NCBI GenBank assembly: GCA_917880885.1
Contig: OU862919.1
Span: 48,211,058 to 48,275,057 of the forward strand
DNA: 64,000 nt
Source of the DNA: Limnephilus marmoratus
Lineage: Eukaryota > Arthropoda > Insecta > Trichoptera > Limnephilidae
Reading direction: 5' to 3'
Shown: in pieces, positions 10,702 to 22,334 of the stretch
Layout: each line of letters starts with the position of its first letter
Position numbering within the stretch: the stretch's first letter is position 1
Notes under the pieces: generated by a model
Seen by the model: the letters and a program-made list of their open reading frames with translations, nothing else
Databases searched by the model: none
What the model was told of the DNA's origin: nothing
Translations under genes and position numbers: made by a program

Positions 10702-11105
10702 TTTTGGAGGCCGGGTCGCCGTGAGTGTTTCGCTACGTTTGGTGACTTAGCAGGGGTGCCCGGGTTCATTTAGTGAGGTTTGTCTAGGCTATGGCGGCCA
10801 ATGCGTTTGCCCACTGCATGGCGGAATGTATCGGGAGAGATTGGTTGAGGTAGACCTAACTTAGACCTCTCCAACCGGACTCTCTAGACCCACCGCTTTG
10901 CACCGCAGTAGGAGGGATAAATTCATACTTCCGTCACTCCCAGACACATTGACCCCTAGATTTCTACCCACCCGTCATACCTTTTTCCTTCCCAAAACTT
11001 CCTCTCCTTTCTTTTCCTCATAAGATCCTCCACACAGCATCCCTAAATTTAAAGATGAAGCCCTGAGGGAAGTCTTTTTCCTCAGGACCTTCTGTGTGGA
11101 GCTAA
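10702..11105 (+). repeat. Repeat A, copy 1 (A-tailed retroposon-like)
   Basis: The most complete copy of a roughly 400-bp family. Landmarks are CTACGTTTGGTGACTTAGCA, GTGCCCGGGTTCAT, GTGAGGTTTGTCTAGG, a pyrimidine-rich stretch with CCACACAGCATCCC, and a 3' hairpin (CCCTGAGG against CCTCAGG) ending in TGTGTGGAGCTAA and A-rich sequence. Other copies: 22335-22680 (-), 26738-27065 (+), 32832-33168 (-), 36870-37150 (-), 42892-43155 (+), 46590-46760 (+). No coding capacity. A SINE or a LINE 3' end is possible; a pol III promoter is not convincing. Confidence 0.7.
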
Positions 11106-11480
11106 TATTTAAAAAAAAAACCAGTGCAGGTCACACGCGATAGAAGCGAAACTTTACCAAAACCATCTCAACAAATTGGAGCCTTGAAAAGTTAGATCAC
11201 AATCTAAGCGACCAATAAGCGCAGACCTAGCGTTTTTTCCGTTTCATATCTCAACCAATAGGAGCCTCGAAACGTGACATTATAATTAGATCGGGCATTA
11301 GCACAGTTTGATGTTTCGCAGGTGCTGTATGCGTCATTTCCGTTTCATCCGAATTTCCATTCACAAAGTGGCCAAGTTGCACTTCAAAAAAAACAACAGG
11401 CAATCCCTCTTTCTTCTAATTCGCAAGCGGGACAAGCAGCACATGAGCAGTTCCTTCCTAAAGAACTGGTACCCGGCCGA
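11106..11480. other. Unassigned sequence ahead of a hAT-like MITE
   Basis: Contains TCACACGCGATAGAAGCGAA near 11130, whose complement recurs at about 17523-17545, suggesting a dispersed element. No supportable gene. Confidence 0.4.
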
Positions 11481-11488
11481 TCCCCAGC

Positions 11489-12092
11489 TAGGGTTGCCAT
11501 ACGTAAGGAATTTTCCGGACAAGTCCGAAATATAGGTATTTGTCCGAAATACGGGAGGAATCCTAAACAGTCCGGAATTTCTACAATTAAGTGAAGATTG
11601 ATATAAAAAATTGAAAGAACCAAATTATTTTTATTAAAAAATCAAAGTAAAAACGTCACTTCTGATATTTAATGCTCCCATAAATATTGTTCAACACTTC
11701 CGAATCTTTTTTTTATTTTTTATTTTCTTTATTTATTTTGTTTATTACAGGTTTGTTTTACATGGTTTTTCGACTACCAAGCTAGGCAAATGCCCGTATT
11801 ATGGTAGTCGGTAGTAATAATAGTTTTGTAGAACATTTCTCAAGTCATATTTTTTAAATTATACTGGGTTAAGACTGTTAAGAGAATCGACTTCACAGAC
11901 TCCACAGAAAGCCTGTTCCTTTCTTTTGACCATTGGATTCCCATTAAGAAAAAGACCTTTTCAACATTGGCATTTTGTGCCTGCATCGTAAACAGCATAT
12001 CTTTGTTAATTCCGTAATTTTCGAAAGTTCGGAATTTTTATCAAATGTCAGGAATTTACTCTGGGATTTTGATTTTTTGATCTGGGACCCTA
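11489..12092. mobile_element. hAT-like non-autonomous element
   Basis: The ends TAGGGTTGCCA (left) and TAGGGTCCCAG (read inward from the right) are related. The flanking octamers TCCCCAGC (11481-11488) and TCTCCAGC (12093-12100) match at seven of eight positions, which fits the 8-bp target duplication of hAT elements. The left end carries several GTCCGGAA/GTCCGAAA repeats, as subterminal motifs often do. No transposase frame. Confidence 0.6.
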
Positions 12093-12100
12093 TCTCCAGC

Positions 12101-12683
12101 TAGGTACAAATATAAAGTGCAAAATCATCTGAAAACGTGTTGTTGTAAAATAAACTTAGGATACAGACTTGTGTGTTTTTTACTGAACGTGACCTGAAAC
12201 CCCGACACCTAGCGTAGGTTGTAAATATGTTGATGCGCGTTAAATATCTTCCTGTTATGTCTGGAATTATTTACATTTAAACACCATTGGTTCTGTGGGG
12301 GTACTTCCCAATATTTTTAGGTTCTTGATAACAACCTGATTTATTATGAGTTTACATATTTACAATAATTATTAATTACAAGTCACACGACCTGTCTATA
12401 TTAGTTACTAATTGAATCTGAGAACTGGCCAGAACTAATCTCGACTGCCACCGCCTACTTGGGTACCCCTATCAGCCATCGATAGAAGCACTTTCCCTAC
12501 TGGCATCTGTCGGCATCACTTAGAAGCTCTTCTAATACATCACACTTCCCAACTTTTCTCTAACTTATCCTACGCTTTTCCGACTCATGGATAACAGAAA
12601 CAAAGATATGGCATGCACAGACAGAAGCGTGCCGTCTGTCGTCGAGCTACGACCAAACTGCACGAACTATCTAAGCAGCACCA
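12101..12683. other. Intergenic sequence, nothing recognised
   Basis: No gene-like frame or repeat structure that I can support in this stretch. Confidence 0.5.
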
Positions 12684-12689
12684 GTGGAG

Positions 12690-13475
12690 CCAATGAAAGT
12701 TATTGAGCGCCTTTATTATAATCGTGACGATTCACGATTACTGTACCTTGATGGCACAAAAAACGGAATAAACAAACATACGTTCCTTATTGTGATAAGG
12801 AATCCTTATCACAATATTGCTGCAGCTCTTTCAAAAGATGAGATACACAATGTGCGCAGGTCTGTTTCCTCCAAAGGAAAAATGTAATCATCTTTTGCAT
12901 CTCTCTCTCACACACCGCACCGTGACGTCTCCGTGAACCCCTACAATACTACTAGCCGTGACGATAATTTCGAAAATTTGTAATATAGTTACAAAGATAA
13001 TATTGAAGTGTGAGTGAATTCCAAAAATTCAAAAACGTCAAACGTCCATGCGATGATAGTTTTGCTTTTGTTCTTAAACATATAATGCTACAGCTCTTTC
13101 TTACGCACTAAATAACAACAGTTGAAGATAAGACAAACGGTGAACGTCTTCACTCCCCTCCAAAGGAAATACACAACCATTTTCATACATCTCCCTCACT
13201 CGTACAAAGAAAATGAAACGCAATTCCCGTCGCCATAGCTGAGCCGTTACGAGATATCTGTTTCCTCCAAACGAAAAAAGGAGTTACTTTGGTGGAAACA
13301 GACACACGTATAATGTGTGTCTAATCTTTTGTCTCACCATTATTTAACGTGTAAGAAAGAGCTGCAGCATTATTAGGATTAAGAACGTACGTTTTATGCT
13401 TTTTTATGCCGTCACGGATTCGGAATCGTGAATCATCACAGTTGTAATAAAAGCGCTCATTCGTTTTGTAGTAGA
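12690..13475. mobile_element. Foldback/MITE-like element with imperfect terminal inverted repeats
   Basis: The left end (TGAGCGCCTTTATTATAA then GACGATTCACGATT) is repeated inverted at the right end (complement of 13430-13475) with a few changes. A 14-base-arm palindrome centred on AAGGAATCCTT lies at about 12785-12813. A reversed relative of its interior is at 31024-31250 (TTTCCTTTGGAGGGG, GTGTGTAAGAAAGAG, GTTTAAGAACAAAAGCAAAA). No coding capacity and no clear target duplication. Confidence 0.55.
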
Positions 13476-13479
13476 TGAT

Positions 13480-14330
13480 TGACCGATGGTGGCGACACGC
13501 GTTGTGGACGTGGTTTCGTACTAATAACTCTTAGCCCATCTTCTTTGTTTCTAATACCTGTCTATGGTTTTTACATTCAGTGCTACAATGAATAATTATT
13601 GTAATTTTGCAGCACGGCTATAAAAAAATTCACAATCGAATAGCATTAAATTGTGATTAGGTAGGTATTTCCCAATTGCAATATTGATTCTCTCACAAAA
13701 TAAGCAACAAAAAACTTGCACAGGAGCAAAATAAATTAAATCTAAATCATTTATTGGTTTATTATTATTATTATTATATCCGGACCAATGAATTAAAGCC
13801 AAAAGAAATTTGCGAACGGCGTCAAACGCCAAAAAAACAAGTGGCGTTTAGTTATGACACATAAATTATAAGACTTCATTCATTATAAATGCTGACTTGC
13901 TGCTTTGGAATCCATCATACAAGTTCAAAATACTTATGATTGTTAGAGATAATTAGTAGGTGCTGATTTGACAGCTTTGTATGTCAGATTATTTATAACT
14001 TCTTGACAGCTAAGGCATTGCAATCATTTTTCAATCATTGGCGTAGAAAAAATTTTGGCAGGTCGCATGAAAGCTTCCGATATATATCTCAAAAAAATAC
14101 ATATGTTTTAAATTTTTCTTTATTCATCGCTTTGAATGGTTACATCGTTTGTGGATTTTCGACCACCATGCTAGGCTCATGCCCGTGTTATAGTGTTTTA
14201 ATCACGCACTCTGTTGATTACTCGATATATTCGGGTAGTAGTCGCATACACCATATCTAATGGGTATCCAGGCTCATTAGTTTAATCCGATAATTACCAT
14301 AAATGGGCAATGATAGCGGATGCTGTCCTA
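13480..14330. other. Unassigned AT-rich sequence with a (TTA)n microsatellite
   Basis: A short (ATT)n tract is at about 13761-13778. Bases 14150-14200 resemble 11760-11815 (TTTCGACYACCA, GCTAGGC, ATGCCCGT), marking another dispersed repeat. No gene. Confidence 0.45.
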
Positions 14331-14650
14331 GTTAGTTGGGTCACTCTGGTTCCACGTCTGATGACCATCGATGGATAAAAAACCGTACGGTCAAATCTAC
14401 CAAAAACGTACGCAAAGATGCACTACCCTGTCTGGCAGCGAGGGTGATCTCCTCGGTGATCCAGAGACTGACATCGTCTCAGGACCAGCTTGCAGGACTC
14501 CAGGGGCAAGAAAAATTAAGTGGAGGAAAACCAGTCGTTCAGGGTTTGAAAAGATAATAGTTGGAATCTGCGTACGCTTACAGCAAGAGCCGACCCCAAC
14601 AGCCTAACTAGGCAATGAGTTGGGCCAGTGCAAGGAAGAAGAAGAAGATG
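14331..14650 (+). repeat. Possible retroposon fragment with (GAA)n-like tail
   Basis: A relatively GC-rich stretch ending GGAAGAAGAAGAAGATG. Similar GAA tails end the RTE-type fragments near 34905 and 41510, so this may be a retroposon 3' end. The two short frames here match nothing I recognise. Confidence 0.3.
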
Positions 14651-15748
14651 CACTCTGTTAAGACACTGTGGTATGTGTTACCTATATTTGTGTCATTAGT
14701 AAAAATACGAATATTTCATAGTTGAATGGATCGCACAATCTGTACCAGGCGGTCAAGCACAACGAAATCGAAAACTTTACAATATCGGATCGATAGGCTT
14801 AACTTCAGTCGATTTTATATCGATATATCAAGCACGGTCTCACTGTTGACATACAAACCGATTTTGACAGAATATAAATAAGAAATCGATATACGCTGCC
14901 AACACTAGCGGTTCTGTCTACGAATTCACGTTCTTAAAAATCTCGAACGCCAATCAAATATATATTATAAACATCTTCAAATTTTGCAAATTCACTTTGT
15001 GGCACCATTTATATATTAATAATTTTAAAATGTTGAATTAAAATACTAACCTAAATATACATTGGCAGTCTGCATTGACTTTTTGACACTAAATGGGAGT
15101 TATTAGTTAATTTAGTCTGTGATCATATTTCAACCATTTTCCATTTTCAAAGATCGAACGGAATAAATTGATTGCGTCTTAGATGATATTACACTTTTTG
15201 ACAGTTAAAGGAAACTTATCTGATACTATGGAGCTCGATCGGAATATCTGTTAACAATTGTTGACCATGCTCGCAAGAGTTGATAATGGACCATAGATGA
15301 CGGATTTGGTCAACATCGACCATGCTAAAGACCTTAATTATTACGTACAATTTAAAAAATTGGTTACGTTTTTAAGGTAATTTTTTTTTAGGAAATGGTG
15401 AATTATCGGTTTTCGGGGCTTGTCGACACGCCACTGCTTCTTAGGTTTCGCATAAAAAAACAATCATAACCTCGATAATATTAATATTATTGATATTTTT
15501 TAAATATCTACCTTTTTAAGCAGTAATTTTTTTCGGAGGATATTTTTTGTAACTTTTCTTTATTGTAATTTATTACATTATATAAACAGAAAGTCGCCAC
15601 TTTGGTTGGACAGGGTTCCAACTTCACTTTACCTAGTTCTGAGATATAAGGTGGCAAAGTTTTCAAAGAATTTCTGATTTTGAGGTTGAATCTTGTGTAA
15701 AGTATTTCATTTTTTTAAACTTTATGAGTAAAATCTCAAATTATAATA
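14651..15748. other. Unassigned AT-rich sequence
   Basis: Bases 14970-15010 (CTTCAAATTTTGCAAATTC, CTTTGTGGCACCATTT) recur at 15912-15950 and in diverged form at 49855-49900, so at least part is repetitive. No gene. Confidence 0.45.
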
Positions 15749-15898
15749 TTTAATTAAATGAAGAGAATATTAGCGAAACTCAATCGAAAATCTGAGACAG
15801 AAAAATCAGAATGTCCCAGCGGAGCCAATATCTTTTCTGATTTTTCTGTCTCAGATTTTCGATTGAGTTTCGCTAATATTGTCTTCATTTAATTAAAT
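15749..15898. repeat. 62-bp-arm hairpin (foldback)
   Basis: Arms 15749-15810 and 15836-15898 are near-perfect inverted repeats around a 25-base loop (AATATTAGCGAAACTC against GAGTTTCGCTAATATT and onward). One arm recurs alone at about 45002-45062, so it is part of a dispersed family. Confidence 0.75.
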
Positions 15899-16059
15899 AA
15901 AGTATTTTACTTCTTCAAATTTTGCAAATTCACTTTGTGGCACCATTTTAGTAATGAAATAATTAAAAACACTTTGTTTTTACCACAAAAATCTTTAATT
16001 AAAAAATCAACATGTTTCGAGAACGATGTTCTCTTTATCAGGACATTATATGTACTAAA

Positions 16060-17950
16060 AACTAAATTACCAAGAATAGAAAGACAGGCGTGGGTAGAAA
16101 TGGAAGTAGTGGGGGGGAGGGGTGTCATAACAGCAGCAAAAATAACTCGTGGAAATGTGGAAAAAAATGTGGTCAATTTTTGAAAATATCCTTTTCCAAA
16201 CAAGGTGACGTTGTGCACATTTATTATTTGACGGAAAGGAAAGAGTGAACCTAGGTCTTGAAGAGATTCATGTTGTAGGAGGGAGGAAACACAGAGACCC
16301 CCAAATCGTTCCAAGAGCGAGTCGAAGAAACAACCCGTTCTCATGTGACAAATATCCACTGTGAACGAAATCAATTAAATTAATCCCAAAGTGAACTCCG
16401 TTTTTTTATTATTTTTTATCACAATTCATTACAGATTTTTTTATAAATGCATTGTCGTAATACGTAAGTCGATGTTTGATTTAAATAAAGCATTTTTAAT
16501 TAGTAGATTATTGTTAAAGAAGGTATAGTATGACATAGTCTATTTATTTTCCACCAAGTTAAAAAAATACCTGTAATAAAAATACCTCCACTTTAACCTA
16601 TTTATTACTGCGCATGAAGTCTTTATTCATTACTTAGGTATAAATGCCTCCATCGCCGGCTTTTCCGATATCTGTCGGTCTTATCCGATTTTTATCCCCT
16701 GTCTACTTTTAAAAGATCGTGTAAACCGCTTTTTTTAAACTTTGTTAATGGTTTTTCCTATGTGGCATACTTCGTATCGTTTCTTGCTGATAAAATTACT
16801 GGAAAATATTTTTTAACGTATTTCAAATGACGTTGATTTCTTTATTTGTTTTTATCATTTTTGAACGCTTCATTACAGAAATTACGTGGTGTGTATACGT
16901 GTTACTACAAAGTGTTTCATTAATCTATAAATAGCATAATAATTTTAAACATCCTACCTTGAATCAAATGGAGTAGGTACTTAGTTGATTTTTTGCTATA
17001 TTGAGCATGAAGAAAATCCGAGTTTTCAACTCGGCAGATTTTCGGATTTTTTTTAACAATTGTTAAATTTAAAAAAAGTTGACCCATATCAGTGTTTGCC
17101 AAATTTGACCCCAAAGGACTAATTTTGCAACAAAGGCTCTTCTATGCTTTTTTAAAGTAACCTTAATACGCTACAACTTAAGATTCAAACAGTCTCTGTG
17201 AATTTAATAGTTTCTGAGATACAGCTGTTCTAAATTATAAATTGTGTTGTGATGGCAACACTGCATTTTGCACATTTAAAAGCAAAGGAACCAATTCCTG
17301 ATGTCATAGATTCGAAGTCTAAATGTGTTTACTTAATTTTTGTTTTCTTATTGAAGTGAAAATTTCTTTAGTACAGTTGTGATTTGAAACTCGATGAATC
17401 GAAAAAGCGACACTAAAAAGAAACAAACACGTACATCTACAGGGAACGAGATAGAATAATAGGTCTCCTCTATGTACGGTGCTTCGTAGCCTCCCCACTC
17501 TTGGCTACTTTAATTTTATGAAGGTTTCACTTCTATCGCGTGTGAATTGCACATTTTTCATAACTTTTAACACTTTTCGAAAGGTGTTGAAATTGCATAA
17601 TTCTGAGTTGTCATGAAACCATAATATTTTTTGAAGGTGCAAAAATGGAAGACAAAAAATAATTCAAAGAAATTAAGCTCTGAACCTTATATTCTTTGTC
17701 TTTTTCTTACCTTTTACGTCATGATATTAAAGGTTTGAGGAAAAACTCGAAATACTTGTACTTTCCTGCGAAATATTGTGCTTCTTGAGAAGTATAAAAA
17801 TACTGTGTGCGGAAAAATTATTAGATACTAATTCTAGGATATGCCAACATTTCTCCATAATATTAAAAATCCTTACTTCTGTGTTTTTTTTTTTTTATAA
17901 AATATAGTTATTAATTTTTCCTCTAACAGTGCGAGCCAAAATTACCTAAC
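16060..17950. other. Long stretch without supportable genes
   Basis: The minus-strand frame 15907-16374 shows no domain I know and runs through repeat sequence. Bases 17523-17545 are the inverted partner of 11130-11155. Otherwise AT-rich DNA with no recognised feature. Confidence 0.4.
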
Positions 17951-18004
17951 ATTCATGGTGGTAATTTCTTTTCGATGTTTTCTAAAATTGTTATTTATGA
18001 TCCT

Positions 18005-18375
18005 ATTAGCGAGTTCCCGGAATGCGTTGCTATACAACTTAATAAAGAAATTGTTTATTGTTCCTCTCCCACGACCCCTTCCCCTCCCGCTTTCCTACTC
18101 CGCCTTCCCCCCGCACTCCCCTCTCGCGCTTCCCCCCTTCCGCGAACCTCCCACCCACGTTTCCCTCCCCCTCCAGTTTTCCCCTCCCCCTCCCAGGTTT
18201 TATACATTCAGTCCCGGTACATTCAGTTTTCAAATACCACCACCGTGTGTGCCACCTATTGCAATTTTTTATACAAATTTCATAACGCCAGAGCTCACTA
18301 TTATATATAGAAACCATCTTAGGAATGCGCACCTCAAATCCCCAAAGTTTCATCGCAAACGGATGAATGGTTTAG
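18005..18375 (-). mobile_element. Helitron-like fragment
   Basis: Matches the units at 34442-34904 and 37150-37704: the GCAACGCATTCCGGGAACTCG end, the pyrimidine-rich run, CCTATTGCAATTTTTTATAC, CATAACGCCAGAGCTCA, and CCGTTTGCGATGAAACTTT on the minus strand. The terminal CTAG has decayed to CTAA. The 5' part is interrupted by the SINE that follows. Confidence 0.5.
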
Positions 18376-18394
18376 CAAATTTACCCTTTGACGG

Positions 18395-18785
18395 TTGGCG
18401 TAGTTCAGCGGTAAGGCGCTTGACTCGCAATCCAAAGGACACGGGATCGAATACCGGTGTGGCATATAATAATTTGTGTTATCTCACAATTTATTCATTT
18501 AAAATAATATACAGAATATTTGCGGCACGTTCCAGAGTGGAAGATACTCTCAGTATCGTCCTGGTGTAAGACCACCATTCAGAATTGAAACGTTGCTTGA
18601 AATGACTTTAGCCGTGTTTGGTGACCAGATATGAATAGCCAGGTACTTCCCCACCTACCTCTTCCTTATCTCCTTCCTCTCCCCACTACCTTCAGCCTCA
18701 CAACATACCCCAATTGAGGATGACATAGTCTCACTGGCTCCAGACGGCAGCAGTTGGGACTTTTGTGCGGTATTCATATAAAAAA
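18395..18785 (+). mobile_element. tRNA-derived SINE
   Basis: The head (about 18398-18470) has pol III A and B box-like sequences, TAGTTCAGCGGTAAGG and GGGATCGAATACC, with an anticodon-loop-like CTCGCAA, resembling an alanine-type tRNA. A body follows: GCGGCACGTTCCAGAGTGG, GTGTAAGACCACCATTC, GGTGACCAGAT and CAGCCTCACAAC. Body copies recur at 32095-32345 (-) and 41636-41935 (+), the latter with its own head. It inserted into a Helitron-like unit. Confidence 0.65.
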
Positions 18786-18789
18786 GCAA

Positions 18790-19367
18790 CGCAAAAGGAA
18801 CAAACATGCATACGTACATACATACAGCCAAGAAAATATACATTGATTTTTATGTATATAGATGACATGTATCCTGGAAAGGCACTGCTGTGAAATATTT
18901 TTATACCAGTATTGTACACCAATCTTTTTGTAAGGATCCCAACTACATGTATACGTATAAAACTTATACATATATGTATACGCGATACAAGTCTTCCCCA
19001 TTTTCGTGTCTCCTTTAGTATGGAAGAATATTTTATAAAAAAGAAACTTACCCTTTGGCTCTGGAGATGCGCAAATTATTTTTCGATAGGCAAAAAAGCG
19101 AAAAATTTAGTTAAAAACGACTAGTTTAAAATAGAGCAAAAATCTCTCGACAAATGCTACAGTTGCATTTAAAGATACACTGCGAATTGGTTCATAGCTA
19201 TAACATGTTAAATAACATAACAATTTATTTTTTTATAATTTTTAGAGCACAATTCATGATTTTTATCGATCGATGGAATTTCATATAATGAACGTTCCGG
19301 CTCTACAAATTATAGAAGTTATATTAAAAAATAGCGTTATGTTTTTTTGGGATGTGTTCAAGGTAAA
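18790..19367. other. Unassigned repeat-like DNA
   Basis: Bases 19120-19300 (GTTTAAAATAGAGCAAAAATC, then CATTTAAAGA) resemble 27180-27370 and the complement of 26100-26300, so this is a diverged copy of that family. No gene. Confidence 0.4.
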
Positions 19368-20500
19368 TCTTGTATATAAAAATCTCGTGTCACGGTGTTT
19401 GTGGTCGCACTCCTCCGAACCACGTGACCGATTTTTATGAAATTTTGTATATATGTTCGGTAGGTATGAGAATAGGTTTTAAACACGGACATATGAATAT
19501 ATCTGGACCTGCCCTAAGTGATAAAAACGTATTATTTCCCCCTCCACATGGCGCCGGCTGTAGCTCCTCCTTGGAACCGGCTCGCTCCATGGGGAGGGGA
19601 TATAGCCTCGCTTGAATCTAAAATGTGTGACGTCATCATTCTTGCCGTGAACAGCGAGAAGCTGACATCCATACATTTAACGAAATAACGGCAGCTTGTG
19701 CTATACAATATATCTAAGTATCAATATGCACATAGCGAATGTGGGCGGTACTCCAATGTGCTCGTCGCTGGTTACAGGGGTAAGTAAATTATGAAACATT
19801 TGTAAAAGTGTTTTAACTAAACACGGCAAGAAAATATTGATATGTGTATTGGCGCGAGTCTTTTTGGGGCGAGCATTTGGCCTTAGCAAATAAGTTTTGA
19901 ACGTGGCAAGCAATTCGCGCTCCCATGTAAAAAGGTCTATTCATTCAAAGCAGATTTTGCTTTTAAGAACTAAATGGTGATATTGTAATGCGAGATGCCT
20001 ATATACTGTCAGATTGATTGTTCAACGAATGACAGTCATCTTTCCCCCCTTTGCTCTCCATAGTTTGGTTTTACCCCTCATCTGTAACTGCTTGTCTATC
20101 CATTTGGATGTCTATGGTTTTAAAGTATATTTCATACCGCTAGGTGATTAGGGTGTCCCTTACCAGAAAAAAATGTCTATTTATTTGACAATTTTTTTGT
20201 TTTTGTATTTTTTTTATTTGGCATCAATTAATACCTACAAACAGAAATTTCATCTCTCCCACCTCCACCCTCCCATTTTTTAATCGCGATTTTGGTATTT
20301 TTGGATGAACAAATTTAACCGTCTTTCGTATTTCAAACAGAACGAAATTATTTATGTTGTTGAATGACAGATGGCGCTACGTCCACCTCATCGAACTTTC
20401 ATCCACACATGCGCAAGACATTCACGAGAAGCGTCGCGTCATTTTGATATTTCAATCGGCATCATGTTCTCGCGTGGGAATTTTTCTAATAAGTAAATTT

Positions 20501-21253
20501 TTCTAGTATGTAAGTAAGTCTAAAGTCATGGTGTTTGAAAGAGAGAGTACGAAAACAGTATGCTACATAGTTGTGAATGATGAATACTTGGAGCAGATGG
20601 ATGAGTTTGTGTATCTGGGTAGTGTGTTTACGAGAGATGGGAAGGCTGATAGAGATATTGAAAGAAGGGTGAATGCCGGTAACTCCATTAATGGTGGACT
20701 GAATGCCGTTGGCGCTAATAAAAAACTGTCAAAAGAAACGAAGCTAGCAGTCCACAATGAAGTCCTGGTACCTACCCTGATGTATGGCGTGTATGATGTA
20801 TGGCAGTGAGGCATGGAACTGGCAGAGGAAGGATGAAAGTAAGCTGAATTCTGTTGAAATGATATCCCTGAGACGTATGTGTGGTAAAACATTGATGATC
20901 GTGTGAGAAATGTGGATATCCGCAAAGAATGTAAGGCTGATGTAAGCATAATGAATAAGATTAAGAAAGGGACCCTCAGATGATTTGGGCATGTAGAGCG
21001 AATGAACGAAGAAAGTAGTGTAAGAAGAATATACGACGCGAATGTGAATGGTAGAAGAAGTCGGGGACGCCCGAGGAAGACATGGCACGATCAAGTGAAT
21101 CAAATACTTGAGTCGGGCCATGTCAAAAGTCAGAATAATAGAAGAGAATGTATGAGACGATGTATGAATGTGAGTGAGGCAAAGAGTGTGTGCCAAGACC
21201 GAGTTGTTTGGCGGTCCGTCCTCTCTGCCTACCCCTGCGGGGAAACGGCGTGA
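20501..21253 (+). pseudogene. RTE-type LINE, ORF2 C-terminal region
   Basis: Two frames together cover the region after the reverse transcriptase. The first (20528-20809) has FVYLGSVFTRDGK, IERRVNAGN and LVPTLMYG. The second (21002-21253) has GRPRKTWHDQVN, MNVSEAKSVCQDR and WRSVLSAYP. Between them, out of frame, are sequences for a W-GH-E-like stretch. This series is characteristic of RTE-group LINE tails common in Lepidoptera. Frameshifts near 20800 and 20900 and an in-frame stop before 21002 break it. No catalytic residues are present. It ends in a short (GTTA)n tail at about 21256-21274, the microsatellite-type tail of this group. Confidence 0.8.
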
Positions 21254-21273
21254 TGGTTAGTTAGTTAGTTAGT

Positions 21274-21741
21274 TATATTTTGGTTGTTTAATAAAAAATA
21301 ACGAATGTATTGGAAGTGTGTGGAGACGGGATCTAAGACAGAAAGAGGAATGGAGCGCTGTAGACGATAACCGCCGATAAAAACAAAAAAACACCAACTA
21401 AAGTAGAAAAACGAAATAAAAAAAATCAATATGAATTTCGAAGAGCAATTGAGTGTACGATATTTTTTGTCAGTCCGTCAACAACTTAGTCAACAACTTT
21501 AGCCAACACAAATAAGCTCGATGATCAAATAAGATGCTCGATGGTTAAACAAAAAATATCGTACACTCAAATGCTCTTCGAAATTCATATTGATTTTCTT
21601 TATTTCATTTTCCTATTTTAGTTGGTGTTTTTTTTGTTTTTATCGGCGGTCATCGTCTACAGCGCTCCATTTCTCTTTCTGTCATAGATCCCATCTCCAT
21701 GCACTTACATTTGTTATTTTTTATTTAACAACCAAAATATT
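21274..21741. repeat. Long hairpin with 195-bp arms
   Basis: Arms 21274-21470 and 21549-21741 are inverted copies of each other around a 78-base loop, with a few mismatches. Transcription across it would give a long double-stranded RNA. It directly follows the RTE tail and directly precedes the CTAG end of the putative Helitron. Confidence 0.8.
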
Positions 21742-21789
21742 CACTAGAAATAATTTATCCGGCAGAACAACGTTTTTCGGGTCAGCTAG

Positions 21790-22334
21790 TATGTTCTAAA
21801 TGTAGCAGGTACTCATTAATTTGTTGTATATATAATTCAATTGATTTTTATAACAAAAAATGTCGATTAAATATTCATTAACACTTTAACACCAATTATT
21901 TTGTCGATTAAAAAGCGGTCAGTGAAAGAACTATTGAATCATAGTTTACAGGGTTTTCACGGATTAGCTCGGAGCGGTGTGAATTGGTAAATTCTTAATC
22001 AGGATATTGGCCGCAAGCGTGAATCAGCAAGAAATCTGTATTAGCGAATGTCACCAGTGAAACTTCAAGGTTCAAATCTGCCACGAATTTAGTTTGACTC
22101 CAATTATAACAAATTGAACAAAATCAATCGATTTTGGATGACATCGATAAAACTTGGACCAAAAAATCTTAAAATGATGCCAAGACTTTGCTTTCGAGGC
22201 TTCTAGGTGCGATTCCGGCTCAGATTTCAATTGGTTTGAATTAAAAAATAATTTGTGAAAATTAATCGATTATTTATTGTTGGTTTTGATTTCATGAAAA
22301 AATTGGAATTTTTTTTTCTTGTCAGGAAAACAAT
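21790..22334. other. AT-rich DNA, nothing recognised
   Basis: No gene or repeat structure that I can support. Confidence 0.5.

Larger units (their letters stand above)
19368..21789 (+). mobile_element. Putative Helitron carrying a LINE fragment and a long hairpin
   Basis: Starts TCTTGTATATAAAAATC after an A and ends GGGTCAGCTAG before a T, the 5'-A/TC...CTAG/T-3' boundaries of Helitrons. The 5' part (19368-20135) is a repeat also present, 5'-truncated, at 59462-62080. Inside lie an RTE-type C-terminus (20501-21253) and a 195-bp-arm hairpin (21274-21741). No Rep-helicase is encoded, so it would be non-autonomous. The pairing of these two ends as one element is inference. Confidence 0.4.

Noticed and set aside
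15907..16374. 155-residue minus-strand frame
   Set aside because: Runs through a dispersed repeat and a hammerhead-like motif; no domain recognised.
18039..18569. Long overlapping frames on both strands, proline- or glycine-rich, up to 204 residues
   Set aside because: They arise from the pyrimidine-rich run of Helitron-like repeats; equivalent frames appear in the other copies at 30126, 34371-34851 and 37463.
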